From an uncultured Bacteroidota bacterium (lineage in GTDB: Bacteria > Bacteroidota > Bacteroidia > Flavobacteriales > Flavobacteriaceae), in assembly GCA_913062555.1 (NCBI GenBank), contig CAJXVU010000001.1:124001-188000 (forward strand): a DNA stretch of 64,000 nucleotides, given 5' to 3'. Below are positions 28,142 to 37,190 of the stretch, piece after piece. Below the pieces are notes generated by a model. The model did no database searches, had not been told where the DNA came from, and saw only the letters and a program-made list of their open reading frames with translations. How positions within the stretch are numbered: the first letter of the stretch is position 1; the number at the start of each line of letters is the position of its first letter. Made by a program: the position numbers and the translations under genes.

Positions 28142-28987
28142 ATGAAGGTATTACCATTTAAAATTCCTAAACCAGAACATCACGCGCTTATTTATCAGGA
28201 AGATTCTGAGTTAGTATTCTATGACAAGTTTCATCAGCATGAAGAAATTCAAGTGAGTTATATTAAAGAAGGCGAAGGCACATTAATTGTTGGTGATACT
28301 ATTAATTATTATAAAAAAGGAGATGTTCTTGTGATTGGGAGTAATCTTCCTCATGTTTTTAAAAGTGATATTTCTAACAATACTAAATCGCACATGCTAA
28401 CCTTGTTTTTTACTATAGATGCTTTTGGTGATGGCTTTTTTGATTTGGAAGAACTAAAAGAGTTGAATTCTTTTTTTAAGCGTACTGAAAACGGGTTTAA
28501 AGTATCTGCTAACGACAAACTTATTGACTTTTTTTATGAGCTTAAACCAAACTCTAAGCTACAGCGGTTCATTATACTATTAGAAATTTTAAAATTGCTT
28601 TCAAAAAGCAAAAAGAAACCCCTTTCTTCTTTCATCTATGAAAAGCAATATACTGATATTGAAGGAAAACGCATGAGCTCGGTGATGGAATATACAATGA
28701 ATAATTATTACAATAATATATCACTTGATACTATTGCTACTGTAGCTGCGATGACTAAAAATGCTTTTTGCAAATACTTTAAAAAACGTACCAACAAAAC
28801 ATATTTTCGTTTTTTAAATGAATTAAGGGTTGAGAACGCCAGCAAATTATTATTAATAAACAACGATTTATCTATAGCAGAGATAGCAGATAAATCTGGG
28901 TTTAATAACATCTCTAATTTTAATCGTCAATTTAAATCTGTAAAACTGATTGCACCATCAGAATATAGAAAGCTAAAAGCCATTTAA
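28142..28987 (+). CDS. AraC family transcriptional regulator (cupin + HTH)
   Basis: A 281-residue regulator with an N-terminal cupin-type sensor domain (HQHEEIQVSYIKEGEG around residues 30-45) and a C-terminal AraC double helix-turn-helix (about 180-281; SIAEIADKSGFNNISNFNRQFK is the second helix-turn-helix region, here cited only in part). Divergent from the hydroxyproline operon with 137 bases between, it is the natural candidate for its hydroxyproline-responsive regulator. An intrinsic terminator overlaps its stop codon. Confidence 0.9.
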   Translation: MKVLPFKIPKPEHHALIYQEDSELVFYDKFHQHEEIQVSYIKEGEGTLIVGDTINYYKKGDVLVIGSNLPHVFKSDISNNTKSHMLTLFFTIDAFGDGFFDLEELKELNSFFKRTENGFKVSANDKLIDFFYELKPNSKLQRFIILLEILKLLSKSKKKPLSSFIYEKQYTDIEGKRMSSVMEYTMNNYYNNISLDTIATVAAMTKNAFCKYFKKRTNKTYFRFLNELRVENASKLLLINNDLSIAEIADKSGFNNISNFNRQFKSVKLIAPSEYRKLKAI

Positions 28988-29006
28988 TTGTATTAAATGG
29001 CTTTTT
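28979..29006 (+). terminator. Intrinsic terminator of araC overlapping its stop codon
   Basis: Perfect 9-bp stem GCCATTTAA / TTAAATGGC with a 5-base loop, followed by TTTTT. The TAA stop codon of the AraC gene lies inside the left arm. The hairpin could also serve the convergent gene ending at 29029, although the A-rich tract needed on that side is less clear. Confidence 0.8.
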
Positions 29007-29028
29007 AAATATGTTAATCAATAAACTA

Positions 29029-29877
29029 TTACTCTTCCTCTGATGGGTTCATTGATTTATTTAGTTCTGGAACCGAACTAAAAATTCGATCACTATGGAT
29101 TCCTGTTAAATATTTATCCATTACTTTATTATATGCTGCCATTCGTTCTTCTCCGTTCCAATGTAATCTACGCAACTTGCCTTGCATTGCAATTCCTTTT
29201 TCAATTTCAGCCAATGTTTCTGCTACAAAAACCTCTACGAACTCTGTTCGGTCTGCACCGTAAAAATGAACTTGTGGAAAGTAGCCCATATAATGCTGGT
29301 TTTTATGTGTTACTACTTCATTAAACTCGTTCAATAAATTCATGAATTCATCACTTATAGCGCCGGCACTATCTTCGGGATACGTAAAATAACTGGTTCT
29401 AACATAATACAGAAGAGGTAGGTCAGTCTCTTCTAAAATTTTTGCTCCTGGAATGGTTCTATAAATTTCATCTGAATGTTTATTATTATAAAACTTAGCC
29501 TGTTTTAGTAAAAACGCCTTTCTCGCCTCCTCATCTGGCCATGCTGCTGCTTCTAGTTCAGTATTCCTTTTGGTAGCTTCTTCCATTGCCGACCATGTAG
29601 GATAAACTGTAACAAACAATACTTCAGAACTATTTGCAGTAAAATGATGTTGCAAAACTGTTGTAGATAAAATTTGTTCATTTTTCATTGTCACTTTTTC
29701 GTGGTACTCCAACTCTACAGATTTCCACTCATCCATAGAAAAATCTTCAAGTTCCATATTCCAATACATGGTGGTCACATTTACATATAGTTGAGCCTCT
29801 TCTTGAGAAAAAATTGACGCCGATATTAAAAATAGTAAGAGGGTAATTCGTTTAAAAAAATGATTGGTTGTTTGCAT
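29029..29877 (-). CDS. Exported protein with two tandem related domains, function unknown
   Basis: A 282-residue protein with a signal peptide (LLLFLISASIFS, cut near SQ). The mature part consists of two repeats of about 125 residues: each begins with a YV-rich strand, has a charged helix, and ends in HSDEIYRTIP (first) or HSDRIFSSVP (second). The fold pattern (strand, helix, strands, helix) recalls dimeric alpha+beta-barrel proteins, which would make this a fused pseudo-dimer. I do not recognise a named family. It stands alone, convergent with araC, with a 200-base upstream gap. Confidence 0.7.
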   Translation of the reverse strand: MQTTNHFFKRITLLLFLISASIFSQEEAQLYVNVTTMYWNMELEDFSMDEWKSVELEYHEKVTMKNEQILSTTVLQHHFTANSSEVLFVTVYPTWSAMEEATKRNTELEAAAWPDEEARKAFLLKQAKFYNNKHSDEIYRTIPGAKILEETDLPLLYYVRTSYFTYPEDSAGAISDEFMNLLNEFNEVVTHKNQHYMGYFPQVHFYGADRTEFVEVFVAETLAEIEKGIAMQGKLRRLHWNGEERMAAYNKVMDKYLTGIHSDRIFSSVPELNKSMNPSEEE

Positions 29878-30015
29878 AATTTCAAATTTAAATTAGTTAT
29901 TGATGGTTGGTAAATACAACGGGATACTTAAGAAAATCTAAGTAAAATCTAAACGGCACATTATGATTGACTACTTGATAGCTTCTTAAAGATACAAAAA
30001 TAATTTAACTTCAAA

Positions 30016-30053
30016 ACACAAAAAAGGCTCACAAACTAAATTAGTTGCAAGCC
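30016..30053 (-). terminator. Intrinsic terminator downstream of the PhnA-like gene
   Basis: On the minus strand, GGCTTGCAACTAA pairs imperfectly with TTAGTTTGTGAGCC across a short loop, followed by a T-run (TTTTTTGTGTTTT). It lies about 30 bases beyond the stop of the gene ending at 30082 and upstream of the next minus-strand gene, so it separates the two transcripts. Confidence 0.75.
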
Positions 30054-30081
30054 ATTAATGAATTTTATTATGAGGATTTTT

Positions 30082-30660
30082 TTATAGTTTTTTTACATAT
30101 TTTGTTATAATAACAATTTGAGTAGGACCTACCTTACCTTCTATAAATTCAGCATTTTCATGATCTAAAGAAATTCTACGAACTGCTGTGCCTTGCTTAG
30201 CAACCAAACTAGATCCTTTTACTTTTAAATCTTTTATAAGTACTACAGAGTCACCTGTTTGTAGAATAACACCATTGACATCTCTATGTACTATTTTATC
30301 AGTATCGTCTTCTCCTTCTCCTGTGGCTTTTGCAAATTCTAGTATATCCTCTTCAAAATACATCATATCTAACAAATCTTGTGGCCAACCATCTTTACGT
30401 AATCGACTCAACATACGCCAAGCTATAACTTGCACTGCCTGATGTTCACTCCACATGCTATCATTTAAACATCTCCAGTGATTTGCATCTGTATTGTCTG
30501 GATTCTCAATTTGGTCAACACAAGTACCACAAGCCATCAATGCTTTATCAAGACTTTCAGTTTTTGATGGTGGAACAACATAAACTTGAAGATTTTCATC
30601 ATTTGTACACAATTCACATTTTGAATCGCTTCGTTTTTTTAATTCCCTTTCTAAACTCAT
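30082..30660 (-). CDS. PhnA/YjdM family zinc-ribbon protein
   Basis: A 192-residue protein. The N-terminus carries two Cys pairs, CELC and CGTC, forming a zinc ribbon. The C-terminal part (about 118-190; VNGVILQTGDSVVLIKDLKVKG) is the PhnA domain. Despite the historic name alkylphosphonate utilisation, no phosphonate function is established for this family, and no other phn genes are nearby. A middle segment of about 60 residues is extra relative to the short E. coli form and is common in Bacteroidota homologues. Function remains open. Confidence 0.85.
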   Translation of the reverse strand: MSLERELKKRSDSKCELCTNDENLQVYVVPPSKTESLDKALMACGTCVDQIENPDNTDANHWRCLNDSMWSEHQAVQVIAWRMLSRLRKDGWPQDLLDMMYFEEDILEFAKATGEGEDDTDKIVHRDVNGVILQTGDSVVLIKDLKVKGSSLVAKQGTAVRRISLDHENAEFIEGKVGPTQIVIITKYVKKL

Positions 30661-30709
30661 AACTTAATCTCAATTTTAGTTTTGCAATATTACACTTATA
30701 AAATAGCTT

Positions 30710-31078
30710 CTACAAATTATTAAATTCATCCTGTAATTTCTTTGTCATTCCTTTTACAACCATTTTATAAGAGTGATCAATAAGTTCATAAAGTAATTTT
30801 GGTTGTATTTCATTTTTATAAAGATATAATGAGTTCCAATGTGTTTTACTCATATGAAACCCAGGTTCTATGCTCTCATAAGTTTCACGCAACTCCAAAG
30901 CATATTCTGGGTCGCATTTTAAATTTAAAAAGGCCTCACCGCGCTCAAATTTTTCTAATGGAGCTAATGCAAACATCTTACCCATTACTTTAAACACAAG
31001 CGTATCTGCATCAAATGGGAAGTCTTCTGTTACTCCTTTTTTACTCAGGCAATAGTCTCTTATAATATCAATATTCAT
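30710..31078 (-). CDS. MmcQ/YjbR family protein
   Basis: A 122-residue protein with the CyaY-like fold family features: MNIDIIRDYCLSKKGV at the start, FPFDADTLVFKVMGKMFAL in the centre, and GFHMSKTHWNSLYL near the end. These match the MmcQ/YjbR DNA-binding-like family, which is widespread and without an agreed function. It is 49 bases after the PhnA-like gene's start side, in the same orientation as its neighbours, so it could be part of a loose operon of housekeeping genes. Confidence 0.85.
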   Translation of the reverse strand: MNIDIIRDYCLSKKGVTEDFPFDADTLVFKVMGKMFALAPLEKFERGEAFLNLKCDPEYALELRETYESIEPGFHMSKTHWNSLYLYKNEIQPKLLYELIDHSYKMVVKGMTKKLQDEFNNL

Positions 31079-31090
31079 ATAAAATATATT

Positions 31091-31450
31091 TCAATTATTA
31101 TGTTTACCAATCTTGCCCAAATGTGTATTATCAAAGGCATCAAAATATTTTAATCCGTAACCAAAAATTCGATCCATAGCTGCATGTGAAAATAAAATAA
31201 CGCCTATTAATTGCAACACATTAATTTCAAAATATATCCCAATTAAATAAAAAACTATAGCGATCCCTTTATGATGAAAACCATTATAAATTATGGCTCC
31301 CACTTTTGGAGATATGACATAGCCCAACATACCAATATCTGGAACTAATATTAAGGCAGGGAACCACCACCATTGATAATCCAAAACACTAAATAAATAG
31401 ACGCCCAAAATAAACATTAACAATTCTTCGGTTTTTAATAGCGTTTTCAT
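31091..31450 (-). CDS. DUF4260 family membrane protein
   Basis: I place the start at the ATG at 31450 (MKTLLKTEELLMF); an upstream start would overlap most of the cyclase gene. The 119-residue product has about four hydrophobic helices, with WWWFPALILVPDIGMLGY and GVILFSHAAMDRIFGYGLKY as family hallmarks of DUF4260. Membrane protein of unknown role. It starts 1 base after the upstream cyclase stop, so the two are probably translated together. Confidence 0.8.
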   Translation of the reverse strand: MKTLLKTEELLMFILGVYLFSVLDYQWWWFPALILVPDIGMLGYVISPKVGAIIYNGFHHKGIAIVFYLIGIYFEINVLQLIGVILFSHAAMDRIFGYGLKYFDAFDNTHLGKIGKHNN

Positions 31451-31451
31451 C

Positions 31452-32204
31452 TTATACAATTTTATATAAAATAGGTTTGCTTGGAGCAGCATCATTTTCA
31501 AAGGAAGCAATTTGCAAATTAAGGATAAACGCGCCGTCCTGAGTGGTATTTGGTACAAAAATAAATTCGGTAATTGTCGCATCCAGTCTAAGCTTATTCT
31601 GGGTATCCCAAAAGGCATTATGAGCTAAAAGTAAACCATCATCTTTTTCTTTATCTACACTAGGCAAATCAATCAATAAGTGTTTAACCCCTTTATCTCT
31701 CAAATAAATGGCAGCTTCTTCCAATAAAAATGGTGGATTTGAATGCGAATATTGTTTGGATAATTTTTCTAAAGTATTCGGGATTGTTCTTATAACTACA
31801 GCTTCTCTTTTTTTATTACCCAGGGCAAACTGAAGTTGTTTTTTAGAAATCACAAAATCACCATCTTTATACTCGGGTGCAACTGTAATTAGTTCTGCTA
31901 AAAAGAAAAACTTTTTCAAACATTGGTTAACAGAATGAAACGCTTTGGTAATATGGCCCACACACTCGGTATGTGTTCCATGAGCATGGGGGTTAAAAGA
32001 AATATTATTAAAATTAACTGTGGCGCCTTGAGCTACACTTCCAACCCAGCCATCTACTATAACGGGTTCTATTTTTGGAGCATCGAGATACCAGGCATTC
32101 ACATTTTGTTTTGTAGGACTTAATGGAATAGAAATGTCGATTGGTTTGGATAAGTCTATTTGAAGTTTTCTCGAATTGTACTGAATGGTTGTGATCATAT
32201 TCAA
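31452..32204 (-). CDS. Cyclase/kynurenine formamidase-like metal hydrolase
   Basis: A 250-residue member of the putative cyclase family. The metal-binding HAHGTHTECVGH segment corresponds to the HxGTHxDxPxH motif, with E-C-V-G in place of D-x-P; the PISIPLSP start and the C-terminal DGAFILNLQI are also typical. Family members hydrolyse N-formylkynurenine or related amides in the cytoplasm. The altered motif makes the substrate uncertain. No kynurenine pathway genes are close. It is 6 bases from hemW and 1 base from the DUF4260 gene. Confidence 0.8.
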   Translation of the reverse strand: MNMITTIQYNSRKLQIDLSKPIDISIPLSPTKQNVNAWYLDAPKIEPVIVDGWVGSVAQGATVNFNNISFNPHAHGTHTECVGHITKAFHSVNQCLKKFFFLAELITVAPEYKDGDFVISKKQLQFALGNKKREAVVIRTIPNTLEKLSKQYSHSNPPFLLEEAAIYLRDKGVKHLLIDLPSVDKEKDDGLLLAHNAFWDTQNKLRLDATITEFIFVPNTTQDGAFILNLQIASFENDAAPSKPILYKIV

Positions 32205-32210
32205 ATATAA

Positions 32211-33335
32211 TTAAATCATAAATAAATCGGAAGCAATTCCATCAGCTAAAAATTTTCCTTTCATAGTCGTTATTAAAGTTTGATTAGAAATAACAAGAAA
32301 TTCTTGATTGATGTATTTCTCTGCCGAAGCTAACAGGTGTGCCTTATAATTATTGCCAAATTCCGCATTGACCTTTTCTAATGAAACGCCCCAAATAGTT
32401 CGCAATCCCGTCATAACATATTCATTGAACTGATCATTTTTAGACAAAATTTCTACTTCACAAGGGAGTTCGCCTTCCTGAATACTATTGATATACTTGG
32501 AGTTATTAGCAATATTCCAGCTGCGTTTTAATCCATCAAAAGAATGTGCTGATGGACCAATTCCTAGATAGAGTTTTCCTTTCCAATACGAAGTGTTATG
32601 CTTCGAAAAATAATTAGGTTTTCCAAAGTTTGATATTTCATAATGCACAAATCCTTGTTTTTCTGTTTCAGCAACTAAGTGGTTGAAATGTTGTAACGCC
32701 AATTTTTCATCAATTGGTGGGTAGGTGCCTTTTTTTATAAAAGTATCCAAAGCTGTTTTAGGCTCTACTGTTAGTGCGTAACTTGAGATATGGTTGATGC
32801 CAAAGTTAAAGGCTAATTGTAAATTCTCATGCCATTTTTCTAAACTCATCTCTGGAATACCATAAATAAGGTCGATGGTAATATTATCAAAATACTTTCT
32901 TGCTTCTTTTAAACAATTTTTAGCTTCCTCAGCATTATGAGCACGATTCATTGCTTTTAAATCGTCTTCAAAAAAAGATTGAATGCCAATGCTCAATCTA
33001 TTAATTCTTGAATTTGACAATTCTTGTATATGTGCATTTGATAAATCATCGGGGTTAGCTTCTAAAGTAATTTCAGGATTATCACTTAGCTTATAATTGT
33101 CATTAACAGTGCCAATTAATAATTGTAACTCCTGTGTTGATAATAAGCTCGGGGTTCCTCCTCCAAAATAAATAGTATCAATGGTTTGGTCAATCAGTTC
33201 AGTTTTTCGTAAATGCAACTCTGTTATTAGAGCGTTGATGAGTTGATCTTTCTTCTTTAGAGAAGTAGAAAAATGAAAATCGCAATAGTAACAAGCTTGT
33301 TTACAAAAAGGGATATGAATGTATATTCCAGCGAT
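32211..33335 (-). CDS. hemW: HemW, radical SAM heme chaperone (apparent ATC start)
   Basis: The open frame encodes the full HemW: the radical SAM motif CKQACYYC at residues 11-18, YFGGGTPSLL, the ELTEAN-like ITLEANPDDL, and the HemN C-terminal domain, about 374 residues. The frame has no ATG, GTG or TTG between the in-frame stop at 33339-33341 and the radical SAM cysteines. The expected start, before AGIYIHIPFC, is ATC at 33333-33335. A TTG at 33218 would delete the cysteine motif and is not credible. Either a rare ATC start is used or one base differs from ATG. HemW inserts heme into respiratory enzymes rather than oxidising coproporphyrinogen. Confidence 0.85.
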   Translation of the reverse strand: MAGIYIHIPFCKQACYYCDFHFSTSLKKKDQLINALITELHLRKTELIDQTIDTIYFGGGTPSLLSTQELQLLIGTVNDNYKLSDNPEITLEANPDDLSNAHIQELSNSRINRLSIGIQSFFEDDLKAMNRAHNAEEAKNCLKEARKYFDNITIDLIYGIPEMSLEKWHENLQLAFNFGINHISSYALTVEPKTALDTFIKKGTYPPIDEKLALQHFNHLVAETEKQGFVHYEISNFGKPNYFSKHNTSYWKGKLYLGIGPSAHSFDGLKRSWNIANNSKYINSIQEGELPCEVEILSKNDQFNEYVMTGLRTIWGVSLEKVNAEFGNNYKAHLLASAEKYINQEFLVISNQTLITTMKGKFLADGIASDLFMI

Positions 33336-33369
33336 AACTTAAGATTTTAGTTTAATAATGAATTCAAGA

Positions 33370-33924
33370 TTACTTTTTAACTCGGCTCTCATTCTGCTTC
33401 ACAAAACTCTCCCATCCCGAATAACTTTTACCAATAGTGACCCGTCCAGAATTATAAAAATGGCATACGGCTGCCGCCAAACCATCTGTGGCATCTAGGT
33501 TTTTAGGTAAGGTTTTTAATCCTAAAAGGCTCTGTAACATTTTAGCGACTTGTTCTTTACTGGCATTCCCATTTCCTGTAACCGCCATTTTTATTTTTTT
33601 AGGAAGATATTCGGTGATTGGTACTTCTCGGGACAAACCAGCTGCCATCGCCACACCCTGAGCTCTACCAAGCTTGAGCATACTTTGTACATTCTTTCCA
33701 AAAAAGGGAGCCTCAATAGCAATTTCGTCAGGATGATGGGTATCAATTAGTTCAATTGTACGTTCAAAAATTAATTTTAATTTTAAATAATGATCGTCGT
33801 ATTTTTTTAAGTTTAACTCATTAAGCTGTAAAAAAATCATTTTTTTATTAACGATTTTAATCAGACCAAAACCCATAATTGTAGTTCCAGGATCAATACC
33901 TAATATGATACGCTCTTTACTCAT
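33370..33924 (-). CDS. ruvC: Crossover junction endodeoxyribonuclease RuvC
   Basis: A 184-residue Holliday-junction resolvase of normal length. The catalytic acidic residues are seen in LGIDPGTTIMG (first Asp), AIEAPFFGKN (Glu) and DATDGLAAAVCH (two Asp). It cleaves four-way junctions with RuvAB during recombination repair. It lies 28 bases upstream of hemW in the same orientation. Confidence 0.96.
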   Translation of the reverse strand: MSKERIILGIDPGTTIMGFGLIKIVNKKMIFLQLNELNLKKYDDHYLKLKLIFERTIELIDTHHPDEIAIEAPFFGKNVQSMLKLGRAQGVAMAAGLSREVPITEYLPKKIKMAVTGNGNASKEQVAKMLQSLLGLKTLPKNLDATDGLAAAVCHFYNSGRVTIGKSYSGWESFVKQNESRVKK

Positions 33925-34078
33925 AAATTAAAAATAATATAAACCAATGCTAATACTCGATCATACAAAACTAAACAATTCTTTGATGTACTTAATTAGA
34001 GAATTGGTGTAATTTCAACATCCTCGTGATTCTCCAAAAAATAATCTTAAATAAGATTACAGACTTGTTCATTAGCTT

Positions 34079-34555
34079 TTAGTTAACTTTAATTACTACC
34101 GGCAATTTAAATTCGGTCTTAACTTGTTGGCCACGTTTAAAAGCTGGAAGTATTTTTGGCAAGCCATCTAAGCTCTGTTTTAGTAAAATATCAATTTCTG
34201 GAATTTGTAATTTGACCTGTTCGCTATTTTTAAGATCTACTACCGTAAGTATTCCTAATTCGGAAATTAAAAAGGTAATATTTATGGTGTCATTTAAATC
34301 TTTAGTCACCACAATTTTTTCCTGAGCTAATTGAGTCGTTATATGTGTTGTTAAAGTGGCTTCAAAACAAGATTTGCGCTCTGCTTTTGTCAACGAGGAA
34401 TCACAACTAGAAAATGTAGGATACTCATCAACTTCATTCCAGTTGAACGTTTGTAAATCTTCATTTAAAATTTCTTGAGAAGTTACTTTTTTCGTCTCGA
34501 AATAATTACAAGAGGAAACACAAAATAGTAGAAAAAAAAGGACTAGGTACTTCAT
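34079..34555 (-). CDS. Lipoprotein with TonB C-terminal-like domain
   Basis: The start at 34555 gives a clear lipoprotein signal (MKYLVLFFLLFCVSSC); a longer start at 34609 does not. The 158-residue product has a Cys pair in YPTFSSCDSS and ERKSCFEATL, then a TonB-C-like strand-helix-strand ending PAFKRGQQVKTEFKLPVV. The same Cys spacing and ending occurs at the C-terminus of the M56 sensor at 37191. Likely periplasmic and membrane anchored; the partner is unknown. No ExbB/ExbD genes are near. Confidence 0.75.
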   Translation of the reverse strand: MKYLVLFFLLFCVSSCNYFETKKVTSQEILNEDLQTFNWNEVDEYPTFSSCDSSLTKAERKSCFEATLTTHITTQLAQEKIVVTKDLNDTINITFLISELGILTVVDLKNSEQVKLQIPEIDILLKQSLDGLPKILPAFKRGQQVKTEFKLPVVIKVN

Positions 34556-34644
34556 TGATGCATAACTGAAGTGGAAAAGTACGATTTTTTTTGTTGTTAA
34601 ACACAGCAATTCATAAGCTTCATTAAAGTATGTTTTACAGGACT

Positions 34645-35814
34645 TTAATTTTCACTAGACTTTTGAATAGTATCTTGTTTCTTTTCAAGTTTCAAGAATT
34701 TTTCTTCTTTCAATTCTTTGAGATGATATTCTATTACAGATTTAAATTTACTTTTTGGATATTTAGTTTTAAACGCCTCAAATAAATTTATTCTTGCGTC
34801 AATATCTTCGTAGTATTTGTTTTTTGTTAGGACTAAAAAATAATGAGCAAGTTCATTATCTGGGTTCTCTTTAATGGCTCGTTGATAGGTTTCTATTCCT
34901 TCTCTATACTTCTTTTGTCTATTATATACAAAGGCTAACTTGACATACTCTTTATCCAATGGGGAATCTTGGAGTTCTAAAGACAAACGCATATACTTTT
35001 CTGCATTTTTAAAATCTTCAACACGCTCATAGAGTTCGCCTTGAATAAACAAATTATTTACATCACCAGGATCGAATTCGAGTACTAGATCCCCTTGCTC
35101 AATGGCCTTTTCAAATTCATAAAGATTAGCATAACTCATGCGCAACTTTTCATAAATGAATTGAGACTTTTCATGAAGAGCAACCAACTTTTCAAACCAG
35201 ATTACAGCATTTTTATAATCCTTTTTCACATAGTAGTTTTGAGCCTTTAAACTTATTAACTCTTTATTATTTGGATATGAAGCCAGTCCAATATCTACGT
35301 AGTAATGCACTGCTTTATTTCTGCCTTTTTTGAGATGATGCCTGGCCATTCTATAGATTGCTTTCTGATGGGTTTTATCCAATTGAAAAGCACTATAAAA
35401 TCTATTTTGTGCTGTAGAATCTTTTAAAATCTCTAATACCAAACCCAGTTCATAATGATAATTGGGGTTTCTATAATCAATATCTATAAGCTTAAAAAAC
35501 TCATCAGAAGCTTCTTGATATTTTTTTGTCTTAGCTAATAATTTCGCATATTGATACTTTATTAAAGCATCCTCTGGATTGGCAGTTATACTATTTTCAT
35601 AATTAAGTATAGCCGCATCATAATTACCAATTGCTATATATGCCTTTGCAATTTTATCGAATACTTGGGATTGATCTTCGGTTTTTTGATAGGCTTCAAT
35701 AGCTTTGGAATAATTACCATTGAGATATAAACTATCTGCTATTGCTACATCACTAGATTGGGCAATTGTATTATTTACAGATATCACGATGACAATAAAA
35801 ATGAGTTTTTTCAT
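34645..35814 (-). CDS. Exported TPR repeat protein
   Basis: A 389-residue protein with a signal peptide (ending near IAQS) and about nine tetratricopeptide repeats spanning almost the whole chain, with repeated A-x-x-x-G/A-x-Y/F patterns such as AYIAIGNYDAAILNYE and GELYERVEDFKNAEKYM. Probably a periplasmic scaffold. It begins 18 bases after the esterase gene, which itself ends in TPR units, so the two are likely one transcript and perhaps one complex. Confidence 0.85.
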   Translation of the reverse strand: MKKLIFIVIVISVNNTIAQSSDVAIADSLYLNGNYSKAIEAYQKTEDQSQVFDKIAKAYIAIGNYDAAILNYENSITANPEDALIKYQYAKLLAKTKKYQEASDEFFKLIDIDYRNPNYHYELGLVLEILKDSTAQNRFYSAFQLDKTHQKAIYRMARHHLKKGRNKAVHYYVDIGLASYPNNKELISLKAQNYYVKKDYKNAVIWFEKLVALHEKSQFIYEKLRMSYANLYEFEKAIEQGDLVLEFDPGDVNNLFIQGELYERVEDFKNAEKYMRLSLELQDSPLDKEYVKLAFVYNRQKKYREGIETYQRAIKENPDNELAHYFLVLTKNKYYEDIDARINLFEAFKTKYPKSKFKSVIEYHLKELKEEKFLKLEKKQDTIQKSSEN

Positions 35815-35832
35815 TCTTAAAAGATAAGTTTT

Positions 35833-37068
35833 TTATTCCTTTTTTTTCGCCTTTACTTTCTCAATACGTTCTTTAAAATAGTCACTTCCACTGATTTCAT
35901 AGGCCTTAGTTACATTTTTTAACGCATTTTCATAATCATTTTGTGACTCATAATACTCAGCCAATGAATCATAAGCATTTGCACTTTGAGGATAATACTT
36001 AATATTCATTTCAAAAAATAATTTCGCTTTTTCAGGAGATCCCATTTGCAAATTCATATAGCCATAAGCATTTAGCATTTCATCAATCATAGGAGGAAAA
36101 GCATATCCAAAGTGACTTAAATATATTTTTTCCTGCACCTTTAAAAGGTTCATTATAGTCTCAACTTTGGTTTCAGGGTTATTATACAATTGAGGGCTTT
36201 TAAATTGATACCAATCAAAAAGAAATACCAGGCCATCTTGCATAGAAGGCAAAGGTACAGTCCCATGTAAATCTTCTGGGTACACTTTCCATGAAAAATT
36301 CAAACCGCTCTGTTTTTGAGTTTCAGCATATTTTGAAAACTCAATAATTGAACGTGCAAACAAACTAAATTCTGATGAGTCCTCCATGATATTATCCATA
36401 GTCACTTTTTCATCCCACATATTAAGTTGTTCTGCGGCTAGCGAGACAAATAAGGATTTTCCCTTAAAACTATCTGATTTAAGTTTTATTTTGGCTTCAC
36501 CTAATAATTTTTGATTATCCCATTCAATACTAGGATCAATGGCAATATAATTCTCAAAAAGATGTGCATGGTTAATTAACATATTAACTGTAAATAACCC
36601 CGCATATGAATGTCCAATTAATGTTCTATATGGTGTTGTTGGAAACTTACCGTCAATATGTGGTATTAATTCTTCTTCTATAAATTTTGTAAAATTCTCA
36701 GCACCACCAGTATTCTGGTCCATACTAGCACCTCGTCTCATTTTAACTTGTGATATCGTCAAATCTCTGGTTCTATTTTCTCTATTTGAAATTCCAACCA
36801 ATATCATATGTGGTAAATAATGCCCCCAATAATTGTTATATACTGTTTCTAAATTGTTTTTTAATGAAAACCCGTCCAACAGATAAACTACCGGATATTT
36901 TTCTTTATTATTAGGGTTGTAATTCTCTGGAAGTTGCACCCAAAATTCGCGTTGCTCATTTAGTGTTTTTGAAAATATACTATCATTTACTGTACTTTGG
37001 GCAATGATAGAATTTTGACTAATTATCAATAAGATAAGACTTGCGACAAAACGTATTTGTTTGTTCAA
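35833..37068 (-). CDS. Exported alpha/beta-hydrolase (esterase D/Fes-like) with C-terminal TPR
   Basis: A 411-residue protein with a signal peptide ending near IIAQ. The body is a putative esterase of the Fes/IroE/esterase-D type: YPVVYLLDGFS, then the nucleophile elbow GHSYAGLF, and a likely His in PEDLHGTVP. Residues about 330-411 hold two TPR-like units. Substrate could be a siderophore ester, acyl glutathione-like ester or feruloyl ester; the sequence does not decide. It lies 122 bases after the M56 sensor gene on the same strand and may be under BlaI control. Confidence 0.82.
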   Translation of the reverse strand: MNKQIRFVASLILLIISQNSIIAQSTVNDSIFSKTLNEQREFWVQLPENYNPNNKEKYPVVYLLDGFSLKNNLETVYNNYWGHYLPHMILVGISNRENRTRDLTISQVKMRRGASMDQNTGGAENFTKFIEEELIPHIDGKFPTTPYRTLIGHSYAGLFTVNMLINHAHLFENYIAIDPSIEWDNQKLLGEAKIKLKSDSFKGKSLFVSLAAEQLNMWDEKVTMDNIMEDSSEFSLFARSIIEFSKYAETQKQSGLNFSWKVYPEDLHGTVPLPSMQDGLVFLFDWYQFKSPQLYNNPETKVETIMNLLKVQEKIYLSHFGYAFPPMIDEMLNAYGYMNLQMGSPEKAKLFFEMNIKYYPQSANAYDSLAEYYESQNDYENALKNVTKAYEISGSDYFKERIEKVKAKKKE

Positions 37069-37190
37069 TTTTATGTTTTTTAGATTGTTTGTTCATTTTA
37101 AAACCGAATCCTAAACTCCGGTTTTTCAACTTGATACAATAATTGCACCAAAAGTTATTCTTTATATAATATTAGTTTTTTTACTGTCTT

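Noticed and set aside
30082-30660. Phosphonate degradation by the PhnA-like protein
   Set aside because: The family name is historical, and no phosphonate genes are nearby.
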